This document shows positions 45,104 through 56,300 of a stretch of DNA of 64,000 nt, one piece after another; positions within the stretch are counted from its first letter, which is position 1, and the number at the start of each line of letters is the position of its first letter. Source of the stretch: Clytia hemisphaerica (Eukaryota > Cnidaria > Hydrozoa > Leptothecata > Clytiidae); NCBI GenBank assembly GCA_902728285.1, contig CACVBU010001134.1, positions 124,001 to 188,000 of the forward strand. Reading direction: 5' to 3'. The notes beneath the pieces were generated by a model, which was given only the letters and a program-made list of their open reading frames with translations, had not been told where the DNA came from and searched no databases. The position numbers were made by a program, and so were the translations under genes.

Positions 45104-45262
45104 AATTCATGATATGCACCACTGGAGAGTCTTCTGAGAACTTTTAAAATTTTCCACCCAATACGTCACTCAAACAATAGAAAAAGTGACGTATTGGGTG
45201 GAACAAAAACAGAAAATTTGCATAATTTCGTGAAGTCATTGCAGTGGTGCATATCATGAATT
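45104..45262. mobile_element. ATGATATGCACC MITE, copy 2
   Basis: It has perfect 21-bp TIRs, AATTCATGATATGCACCACT+G at the left and its complement at 45242-45262. The interior includes CACCCAATACGTCACT and its inverted partner AGTGACGTATTGGGTG, so it is a double foldback. Related to 13802-13931 in the receptor intron. Confidence 0.85.
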
Positions 45263-46189
45263 GAAGCCAGTTTTAAAATGTATATAATGTTTCAAGCAAA
45301 AATTCAATCTTTTTTTGACAGAACAAGTCTTGAGAATGGAAATGTGCTATAAAGAATTGCTTAGTGAAATAGGATTTTTATTATAATTTATTTCAACTAA
45401 TTTCTAAATTAAAGGATTGTGAATTCATATTCTTTGTTTAATATATGAAAAATAAACCAGCTGCGCTGGAAGGTCAGCCTAAATTGCTTGATATGATTAG
45501 AAAGATATGTTGTTAAAAATTGATATGATTTACTAAGACGAGAGTAAAAAAATCATCAAATTTACGTTTGTACACAATATGGATTAACGAAAATATGCCA
45601 TGTTACAATCTGTATGACAGAATAATTATTCGTCTCTTAATTAGGATAGATATTTAGATATATAGATGAACAGCAACAAAAGACTACATCAACAACAGAT
45701 TCAAGAAAATAAAAATCCTTGCAAGGAAGTTAAATGCAAGTACTTATCAAAAATCACAAAAAATTTATACACTTAATATTTTTTACTAAGCTTAGACTTA
45801 AAATTATATTCAAGCTCAAGCTGGACAAAAAATCAAAAAAGTTTCAAAAACAAAGATGCTGTAAATCAGTAAAAGTTAAAATGGTGTCATTCTTATTCAT
45901 CTTAACTGCAGAAAAATAGTTTAGCTTAAAACTACATGTTTTTCAAAATTCAAAATAAGGTTTACACTGACATCTAAAATTTATTCAAATTTAAAGTTTT
46001 ATGATTAGCATACCCGGTGTCGTCCCAGAAAGACTGTAATTATTGTACTGTATTTTCCCTAACCTGAGCCTAAATATATATGCTTAAACGTGCAATATTT
46101 ATCTATTAAAAAATATTTAATCCATTTATATACATTTATTATTTATTATTATTAGTCCAGAATGTATAAATGTCCGCCATCAAATCACA
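45263..46189. other. Gene-free AT-rich stretch
   Basis: No gene or bounded repeat is recognised. Confidence 0.45.
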
Positions 46190-46990
46190 GTGGAAAAATG
46201 CAAGTCTAGAAAAACATAATTTTTGTCAATAATTTGATGAAGAATACTTCAGCCCTTTCTGAAATTTACACAGGAGCTGCACTTTAAATAATACTTGATT
46301 AATTTCCATTACGCTTGATCCTAATTATCTCCAAGTCAAAAAGAACAAATGCAAGTGTCTGCTTTCAAATCGCAGTGAAAACTTAAGTCTAGAAAAAATA
46401 ATTTTTTGCGTCAATATAATTTGATGAAGAACTTCGGTCTTTCTCGATTCACATAGGAGCGGTACTTTAATATACTTGATCAATTTCCATTTACGCTTTA
46501 TAATAATTATCTCCAAGTCGGTCCAAAAAATTAAACGTAACTACCAGTGAAAAACGCAAGTCTAGAAAAAAATCATATTTGCGTCAATATAATTTGATGA
46601 AGAACTTCGGTCTTTCTCGATTCACATAGGAGCGGGTACTTTTAATATACTTGATCAATTTCCCATTTACGCTTTATAATAATTATCTCCAAGTCGGTCC
46701 AAAAAAAAAACAAAGTATATAACTGCCATTAAAAAACGCAAGTCTAGAAAAAATCATTTTTGCGTCAATATAATTTGATAAAGAACTTCGTTCCTTCTCA
46801 AATTTACATAGGAGCTGTACTTTAATATACTTGAACAATTTCCATTTACGCTTTATCAATATTATCTCCAATTGTCCAGAAGAACAAGCATATGAAATGT
46901 CTATAAATGTATCAAATAAAAAAAACACTCAAGTTCGAGAAAACATTATTTTTGTGAATAATCAGATAATTAAGCTGTGAACTGTAATAT
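46190..46990. repeat. Tandem array, unit about 175 bp, 4-5 copies
   Basis: Each unit carries GCAAGTCTAGAAAAAATCAT, TGCGTCAATATAATTTGATG, AAGAACTTCGGTCTTTCTC, CACATAGGAGCGGTACTTTA, TTGATCAATTTCCATTTACG and ATTATCTCCAAGTCGGTCC. Units start near 46198, 46378, 46556, 46737 and 46928 (last diverged). The first unit keeps ACACAGGAGCTGCACTTTAA, which links this array to 25345-26300. Confidence 0.85.
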
Positions 46991-48000
46991 ATATACACTC
47001 CATCAAATTCCAGCAATTGTTGGTGGTTATTCTATATTCAAGTCCAAAATGAAAAAATATGTTTTCATGCTACAAAATAATGAGGTCTAGCAGGTAAAAG
47101 AATAACTCACAATTCAGGAAAAAACTTGAGCAAATAAGTTAAAATCTTCATACTTTAAAGAAAAGAACATCCTAATAATCTAACTCCAGTGTTGTATCTT
47201 CCTTAGTTATAAGTTTAAAAGCCACTTCAACAAAATATAATGATTGTATATAAAATAAAAGCTGGCAAGAGATAAACAACGAACGAACGAAAAAGCACCG
47301 CTTTGGCAGCCATATTGAATTGTTTTTAACACATATCGGGAAACCAAACTTAGCCCGATTGGATGAATTGAAAGCGTATCCCAACCGGAACACTGCCCTA
47401 AAAAAGCTTGAGAGTAAATACACAGATCGGGAGACCAAACTTAACCCGATCGGATAAAAACTTTAGAAATCGGAATAAAAAAACCAAACTCTTAAGCGGC
47501 GGCTGGAAAAAAGGGATTTGAAGGGTCATCGGGGCTGACCAAATATTTAGTCAATTAATTATGATGTATCGGATGGAAATATTTAACATTTTAACAGAAA
47601 TTTCATTTCCATAATGGTGGATGTAAACAAATCCCATACTGAAATGATTTTGTTTTCCAACCCCCCCCCCCCCGTTTATTTGGAACCTAAGAGTAATCAT
47701 TTATCTTGTCTGATCCTGTGATGAGGAGTAAATACCCATTTATTCATTTGATATAATTTTTATTAAGTTACTTCAGCTGATTGTTAGATTTTGAGATGGT
47801 TTGGAATTCTAGAGCATACTTTATCGAAATTTTCTAACAGCAATGTTATTGTACAAGTATTTTATCTATTTTATCATTTTATTATTTTATTTATTTATTT
47901 ATTTATTAAAAAGAAACATTCATTGAAATTACATAGTTAAACTCAAACCCTATAACTTGAATCTCCTTAACCCAGATGATTTTTGATCCCTTCAGAACAA
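46991..48000. other. Gene-free stretch
   Basis: No gene is recognised. CCAAACTTAGCCCGAT... at about 47343 and CCAAACTTAACCCGATCGG at about 47435 are short direct repeats. A 15-base C-run lies at about 47661. Confidence 0.4.
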
Positions 48001-48229
48001 AATGTTAGTTTAAAAAAATGATAACTTTCCGAAAGCCTTTAAGATTTTAGGAATGACAAAAGCAACAGAAATATTATGAATTTGTTTAAAAAATATATAT
48101 TTCAGCCTGATTCCAATCTTATTTTATTTTTTCTAACAATAATTGAAATCAATTTCGACTATCTTGACTATAACCCGAATCAAAAGCTTAGCAATTTTGT
48201 ACATTGGCAAAGCACGTGTTACACTGTTA
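48001..48229. repeat. 229-bp direct repeat, copy 1
   Basis: AATGTTAGTTTAAAAAAATG to CACGTGTTACACTGTTA is repeated at 48648-48877 with only a few differences. 418 bp lie between the copies. The layout is like that of 20738/21514. Confidence 0.9.
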
Positions 48230-48647
48230 AGCTTTTCGTCTTTCAACTTTTTCAAAATTTTAAGCTCTTTAAGTATTGTTTATTCAGGCAACCTTCCAGC
48301 GCAGCTGGTTTTTTTTTTTACTTAGCAATCAGAGAAGAAAAAATATTTCGTCTATAAGTGATCCCAACCTTCCTATTATTTTAATCTCTAAAGAACATGC
48401 ATAGCCTTCAAATGAATGACCTGGCTGGTCATTAAAATACAAAGTTAAATCAAAACAAAAATGGTAGAGTAGAGCTGCGAGCAGAACTGTGTAGTTCGTT
48501 TGTTTTTTAATTTTGCTGCTTTGATTGGTCAGTCATTTGATGGCTATGCAAGTTTCCCTCCACTGATGCAAGTTACCTGACTTCACGTTACGTACCAGAA
48601 GATCATTTTTGCCTGTGAAAATTTAGGCTATTCTCACCTATATCCCT

Positions 48648-48877
48648 AATGTTAGTTTAAAAAAATGATAACTTTCTGAAAGCCTTTAAGATTTTAAGAA
48701 TGACAAAAGCAACAGAAATATTATGAATTTGTTTAAAAAAATATATATTTCAGCCTGATTCCAATCTTATTTTATTTTTTCTAACAATAATTGAAATCAA
48801 TTTCGACCATCTTGACTATAACCCGAATCAAAAGCTTAGCGATTTTGTACATTCGCAAAGCACGTGTTACACTGTTA
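48648..48877. repeat. 230-bp direct repeat, copy 2
   Basis: Second copy of 48001-48229, with one extra A in an A-run. The flanks differ on both sides. Confidence 0.9.
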
Positions 48878-49745
48878 TTGCGCAGAATGCCTCACAATAG
48901 GTTAAATTTTCATAAAAAAACACTACATCTTGAATTTTCTGGCTTTGCCCCAAAAATGACTGTTGACGCCCTACCCTACCTAAGACAAGAGAACCTTAAT
49001 TTTACTTGGCCGATGGGAAAGATTAAATTTGACAATTTGCCCTTAAGTAGGAAATATTTCGGAAAAGAAAACAATAATATTAAAAACAAAATGTAAAGAC
49101 TAAAACAAAAGACCACTTGTAGCAAGACACAAAAATACCATAAGAGGATTATTTTTAGCATGAACTTTATTTGGCAATTTTTGCCAAATTTCTAAATGCT
49201 CGGAAAATATGACGAAAAATCTGAACTCAAAAAATATATCCCATATTGTACTCTGTACAGTGCAATAACTATTACTTATTCCTCTGTGACCACTAAGCAA
49301 AGAAAAACTATTTTGACCTTTTTATCAATTTCAGCTGATAAAAAAGGTGTCAGAATTAGATGAGGGATGTCGACATTAGACTAAGTTTCTCTACCCTGAT
49401 TAAAAGTCAACTCAAAGAATGAATTCAATTTTTCAAACATCTTTACAAGAAATTCTGACTAGCATGTGATTTTTTTTGGTTACAGATACATTAAAATACT
49501 AATAGTCACATTTTATTTACAATAACAATAACACAATCCAGCTAAAATTCCAAATGCTATAATGAAAATATGCTTTTATTTATGTATTGCCTGTAATGAA
49601 AGACTAAAGAACAACTTACTTTATTTAAATAAAAAAGATTGTTTGAAATTCTTGATAATTGTGTGGGTGTTTCTGATTGATAGGAAAAAATATTTAAACA
49701 TGACTTAAAAATATATCAAGAATCAATACTTTTTTCATCATACCA
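48878..49745. other. Gene-free stretch
   Basis: No gene is recognised. The first exon of the J-protein gene (a 40-50-residue N-terminus in the family) could lie here or further left, but I could not find it. Confidence 0.4.
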
Positions 49746-49933
49746 TAAGGGAACAAATGTTCGTGGGAAGAAATTTTTTGGGCAAATTTTCTGTTTACAA
49801 TGGCCTTTTTTGCCCTAAAATACCAATTTTAGAGGTGATTTTCAAAATCTTTACAATTTAATTTTGTGGATTTGTAAATAAACTGCTAAATTAAATTTTG
49901 CAAAAATTTGTTCCGCAAAAATTTGTTCCCTTA
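49746..49933. mobile_element. Punctuated TIR element, TTTCGCGG family, copy 2
   Basis: The TIRs are TAAGGGAACAAATGTTCG and GCAAAAATTTGTTCCCTTA. TACCAATTTTAGAGGTGATT and TTGTGGATTTGTAAA match the interior of 17399-17612. TTTTGCAAAAATTTGTTCC is repeated at the right end. Confidence 0.7.
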
Positions 49934-49990
49934 TTAAGGTATAGATAGGGCCAATGGAATAAATATAATCTTAAGTTTACACGACACTTT

Positions 49991-50275
49991 CTTCTCACAG
50001 ACCCACTGGGAACCATTCCCATTGGAAAGATTGGCCAAAATATTGTCCCCAGTTAAAATTATAATCTAATTTTTTTTCCCACTGAAAAAAATCAGATAAG
50101 CAAATCCTCACTGCAAAATGTTGTGCTTTTCCATCTCCACTGAACTTTCTGGCAAGAAAACAATGGAACTCATATCCCAAGCCATAAAAAACATGGGAAT
50201 ATCAATCCGTTTTGAGTTTTATTCCGTTATTTTTACCCCCACTAGCTGATAAAATCCCACCGGGTCTGTGAGAAG
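49991..50275. mobile_element. Punctuated TIR element, CCCACTG motif, copy 1
   Basis: The TIRs are CTTCTCACAGACCCACTGGG and CCCACCGGGTCTGTGAGAAG. The internal motif CCCA(C/T)TGRRA recurs at about 50018, 50078, 50108, 50136 and 50236, about every 30-60 bp, with unrelated spacers. Copies at 31530-31803 and 62306-62517. It ends 78 bp before the first recognised J-protein exon. Confidence 0.78.
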
Positions 50276-50352
50276 GGGGTGTTACATGACAGCACCATGA
50301 AGGGTGAAGTTAAGGGTGTACATACATTCAAATCTTTTTGTTTTTATTTCAG

Positions 50353-53300
50353 AGCTTCTAGGGAAGATAAATTCTGATCAAGCCAGCCCCAATGGTTCTG
50401 CTGGTTCCCACGATCATGTGAGAAGGCGGAGGCGGACAAATAGTGGACGAAAAGAAGAAGAAGCAAAAGCAGAAACCAAAGAAAAGAATTACACACCTGA
50501 ACAAGTAGAAGATGTTGAAAAGTATGCCAACAAATGAGTTTCTCACCTTGCTTGCCTTCCTTTCTTATTTTGTTAATGATATATAGTTTTGATATAGTTT
50601 GCCTTTTCCGTCAGCGGATGCAGACCTGATTTAGCAGGTTGAAGACCTGAATTAACGTTCAAAGACCTGAATTAAAGGCCAGAGACCTGAATTAACGGCC
50701 AAAGGCCTGAATTAACGGCCAAAGACCTGGTTTAACGGCCGAAGACCTGATTTAGCAAGTCACTGGCCAAAGACCTGATAGATAAGTTAGGGTCAGTTAA
50801 AGTAGCTAGAACCACTCGGCGAGGCATCAGTTGCGATGGTCCAGTGGTTAGTGCAGTGGTATCGAAGACGAAAGATGTGTTTGAGAGTTTGAGTTATTGG
50901 TATTATAGGATCCAGCCCCCCCTCGGAGATTTGGGGTACCTAAAAAAAAAAGTGTTAAAAAAGCCAGGTACCTGGAAGTATTCTTAAATTTAGGGAGTAC
51001 CTGATATGTTTGGGGTACCTGCATTTTCATTAGTGGGGGCGGGGGCTGTTGTTTTTGTATGAAGTCATCACCCTTGAATTCCTTGAAACCCTTGAAACAG
51101 TCAATATTATTTTGGGGACGCTTGAAATGCAAGATTTATACCCTTGAAACCCTTGAAATGCCAAATTTTGTGGCCATTTTCAGCCATTTTAACTTTCAGA
51201 AATACAAAATTTTTCCCATTGCGTGGGATACAAACATCGCAGTGACTTAAAAATGAGAAAACATACTTTTGGAACCCCTGAGACTCAAGGGGATATTCAA
51301 CGCTCATTCTTAGGGGGTTTACCTTTTAAACCCGTTAAGTGCCACTGGAATTATATGAGATTGGCAGGTCTGGGTGATAGAATGGGTGGTTGTAAAATTA
51401 TCAATTATCAGCCAATTTAAGGGCCCTCCTTTACACAAAAATTGAATATTTATAAACCTTTCTCCTTTTGTCGACTGATTTCCTTGAAATCTTTGAAAAC
51501 TAGCAAAGATCAACTAAAAACCCTAGAAACCCTTGAAAGTTTGTGGTTTATAAAAATCTCTTGAAACCCTAGAAAATCATAGTCAAAAATGACACCCTTG
51601 AATTTGTTGAAAAGGAAGTGATGGCTGCCATGGAAGTATTTTCCCAGGAATGACAAAATAGCAAAAAATCCCTTTTTGTATTTTTAACAATAAAAAAATT
51701 AAAAATGGGGTAACTCAAAGTTGGGGGGTTACTTTTGAATTCTAAAAATTTTGGGGGTACCAAAATGATTAGGGGTACCTAAATTTTTTGGGGGTACCTG
51801 AACCCTGGAGGACCCTATGGCATTTTCATTCTTTTTAGTTTAAAATATTTAAACTTAATTTGTTTTCAATACTAATTCCTATTGAAACATCATATAAAAA
51901 TCTTGATTGAATTTATAAAAAAGGTTTAAAAAATAACAAATTTCCACAATTCATTATCTCCAGGTCTTCCGCCGATAAAAAAGGTATTCGACCGCTGCAT
52001 CAAGTCTTCAGTTTCTAATTCAGGTCTTCGACTGCTAATTCAGGTCTGCATCCGTTGACGGAAAAAAAATCTGCGCCACGGATACAAAATGTTGTTTTTT
52101 AACAATTTTTGATAATCTTTCAAGAGGTAAATCCTTCTAACGTTCCTAAAGTCATGATACCACTATTTCTTTTTTTTAGAATAAAAAAATGTAAAGATTT
52201 TTACGAAGTACTTAGTGTTTCGAAATCACCATCAGAGGCAGACCTGAAGAAATCGTACAGAAAATTAGCATTAAAATTTCATCCTGATAAAAATCAAGCA
52301 CCTGGAGCTGCGGAGGCATTTAAAAGTATTATTTTTTTTCAAGGCAAATGTTTGCAATATCCATGGTTTATTGTTTAGTTAAAATGTTAAGGATTATATG
52401 AACTTTTTAAGGATAATGATGAAATTTTAGTCATTATGTTGACTATGTGTTATTTTTTGATAATTGATAATAAAAAAATCGACAGATTTTTATGATATTT
52501 TTTATACTTATGGAAAGTGAAATTTTTGTCTCCTGTCGGTATTTTAGATTGAATTAAATTTAATTTTTCAAAGGAATTGCTGCAGCATTTGAAACACTAG
52601 GAGATCCAGAGAAAAAGCGAAAGTATGATACTTATGGAGAAAATGCTGGACCAACCACTCGACGCACTCGTAGAAACTATCACGAGGAAGAATTTGAAGG
52701 TAACTCAACTATTTCTCCTTCTTTCAAAGGCCGGTCTCCACTTTCGCGCGAAATTGGCGACAGTTTTTTCATAACCTTTTTTGCCTGAAGAAAAGATTAC
52801 GTCATAAAAAAGTTTCGCGCGAAAAAAAAATAAAGTTGAAGGAAGTTACTTTTTTTATCCGTTACGTCAATTTCAACCAATTGAGCAGAATGGAATCGCT
52901 TCATTTTTCAACCGACCAATAACCTTACGAAAACGTAAAAAGGTTTTCGCTCGTGTCGCGCGAAAGTGGAGACTGACCTTAACTTTTCATTGTTTATCTA
53001 TGAAAGTCTTTAAAAACAGCCTGAATCATCCGAGGCGTGCGATAGCACGTGCACGCCTCCACGCAACCAGAATTTTTTATTTGTGCGATCAGCCTTACCA
53101 CACGCCATAAATTTCTTGTAAAAATGGTGGTTAGCATTGTCTTATCACATGTCTAGAATCTCAGATTTAGGTGATTGACCTCACACATGGAGTTTTCAAA
53201 TGACAAAACCTGTAAAAGTATAATTATAGAACTAAAACCTGAATAATATCTTTATTCGTAAGGTTTTTCATCACAGCTGAAGGCCGGTGAGATTGTTGAC

Positions 53301-56300
53301 CAGTTGAAGCTAGTGTTTATGTATATCATTTCTATCCTCATCACCACAACCTTCTTCTTCTGTTTTAGATATTTCACCGGAAGATATTTTCAATATGTTT
53401 TTCGGCGGAGGGTTTCCCGATGGTAAGATAAACAAAGTTTTTGTCAACAACTTGCTTTTTTTTGTAATACCAGGAAATTGTTTATCCTACGAATGTATAA
53501 TGAATGAAAAAATAGTTTTTCACCACAATTTCCATATTCAAAATTAGATCAGTCCTGTCAGTAACAAGTAAATTTGCTTGATTTGTATATTATTTACTTA
53601 AACCATACTATACAAGCTGAAACATGTTGGAAATTTGCTTTTAATGGTTTCTTGTCCGGAGCATCTTTCCAATACATGGAAAAAGACGCGCAAGCGATCT
53701 AAATATCGTTTTAAGAAAAATGTCTTCTGTTTAATTTTGATTTGGCTACACATCATTACAATGCTTTTTATGTTTCACTTTCCAATATATTGTAATATAT
53801 TGTATTTTACTTTTTGATCACATCCCGTTAGGCCGAGTTCATGTTCGAAGAGGACGTAGAGGTCAACAAACATATTTTCGTCAAAACACACATTCTCATA
53901 ACAACAACCATCATCAAAACGAAGTAAGCATTGAAAATAAGTAATGTCTTTGAAAACCTAAATAAATCAAAAGATCTGCGAAATGATTAAAAGTTTTGTG
54001 TCCGCTGTAAAATATAATTTTGTCCCGGATTTATTTTTTGCAAAAAAACTAATCCAGACATTGGTTAAAATTAATAAAAACTTTTTGTTTTGTTAGCGAT
54101 AGAGGGCGAAAATCAGCGATGAAAAATGAAAATGTTTTGTCCTACATTGTTTGTTATTTTCTATCCCAAAAAAGAACAATAAACTTTTAATTCCTCACAT
54201 GTCTAAATTCTTCGTACAGGTATTGGCGCTGGAAATTATTTTTTTTCTGCAGACACCTAGTCATAACACACAGTCATACCAGTCTCTTTCTATCATTTAG
54301 TGATAGTGGTTTGAGTCTGGCACAATGTTTCAAAATTCTGTAGAGTTAGGAGGAATTTCTGTGATATTTTATCTTAAGAGGGTGAATCTCTTTCTGGCGG
54401 GTGCTTGCCACTATGTTTTACAAAAGTAATTCATCCAATTTCTGTTTTTTTCTTCAGAACGTATCTTCACTGTATCCTTTGGTGCAGATTCTACCTGTTC
54501 TTCTTATCATCCTCTTCTCGATGCTCAGTAGTTTCCTTATTCCCGAACCAATATTCAGCTTTCAACCTACATCGTAAGTATATTACAATACACATTTTCG
54601 ACTGTACCTGTCTATTCAGGGGAGGGGGGGTCGGTAGTAAAATATCAGACATATATGAGTAATAAAAGGATTTTTACGAATTTTTACATACCACCACCCA
54701 GACTTTTGGAAGAGGTATTTTACTACCCTGGTAGTAAAAGTTTTTGGGACAATTTGTCATAAAGACCACCTATTTTTTGGTTGCTTTTCGGACTGATTTT
54801 ACAAAAAAAGCTAAACAATGATTATTTCTGTGACACATTTTTCACTTTGTGCAAAAATAAATGTTTTTCCCTTAAAATTTAAGTCTTTTCTATATTGACA
54901 AAATATCTCGAGAATTTTTTGTTTGCAGCAAACAACTTTCCAACAGAAGATTTTTTCAAGTTATTAAAATTTTCAGATTTTTTCAGAAAAGTCATCCAAA
55001 AAATTAAAAGAATTACAAAAATAGCTAAAATTTGCTAATTTTACCAGTTTTAACTACCCAGGTAGTAAAACTTTTTCAACATTTAACACATAAATACCAC
55101 CCATTTTAGTATTTAACTACCCTGGGTAGTAAATCTTTTTTCGATTTTTCGTCACACCACCACCGTAGTAAACGTCATTATGTGTGAGATTTTACTACCG
55201 ACCCCCCCCCTGGTCTATTGCTACCCTAAAACCGCCCCAGTCTTTTTTTTTGCGCTTAAAGGAAATAGAAAAAAGTGTAAAAAAAGATTGGATCGAGTTT
55301 AGGGTGTGAAATTAAATAATAAAGTGGCACACGTCTGACTTGTGCGACTACGGTCGAAAAGTTGTATTCAGCAGTATTCAGAACTTTGTGAAATATTATG
55401 CTATAAGTATACTGAATGATAGTAAGAAGCAATTCAATAGGTAAAAGTGTGCTATTGAGATTTATTAACCTTGAGATGATGTAATATTGAGTTGAATATA
55501 CATCACCCAGTGTTAATAAATCCAACAACCAACTTTTACCTATTTATTTAATACCTGCCTATTATAATAAAATATAGAATTAAGGTCGAAACATTAAACT
55601 AGTAAAAATAAACAATGAAATAAATACATTTTCTGGTCATAGGAAAGTGTTTGCTCTCTCTATTTGAATTAGTTGCTTCCCCATTTAACTTTCATTAACC
55701 CAGAAGTGTGTGGTACCTTGAATACTGAAGCCTGATCTCAACTGAATCAAGATAAGAAGATCAGTAGAAAATAAGACTTTGTTAACCACATGTGCCAATT
55801 TAATTTTTATTTCCAAAGTAACATTTTTCTCTTCACAGACAATATCGATATCCAATGACAACATTCAAACTTGGTATAAAATACTATGTTAAGGTGAGTA
55901 TATTATTAATAACAATAGATTGTTTAACAGTTCTGACATTAGTCGTAGTATAAGTAGATGGTTTTGAATCGAACTCCAGATTTCAAGATCTTGAAGAGAG
56001 AAAAAATTACATAGTTTCTACCCCCCCTACATTCAGGGGGGTCTTGGGTTTTGATGAACCAAAAGCAAAGGGGTGTTAAAAGTATGACTTTCCTAAGGGG
56101 GGTTGCCAGTTAAGGGGGAATCTTCCTTGAATTATGCGAAATTTCAATTTTTTTCTTTTCCAATAAAGTTAAAGGGGGTGTGAAATTTTAAATTAATTTC
56201 CTAAAGGGGGGTTAGCACTTAAGGTGGGGGTTCTCTTACCTATGGGGGGGGGTCTTGACCCCTCTAGAAGCTATGGTTGATTCGACCTTACAGCTTATCA

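Noticed and set aside
50630-50780. CRISPR-like array of repeats and spacers
   Set aside because: Repeat units are short, diverged and nearly contiguous, lie in an animal gene intron, and are mirrored at the other end of a TIR element. There are no cas genes and the context is not prokaryotic.
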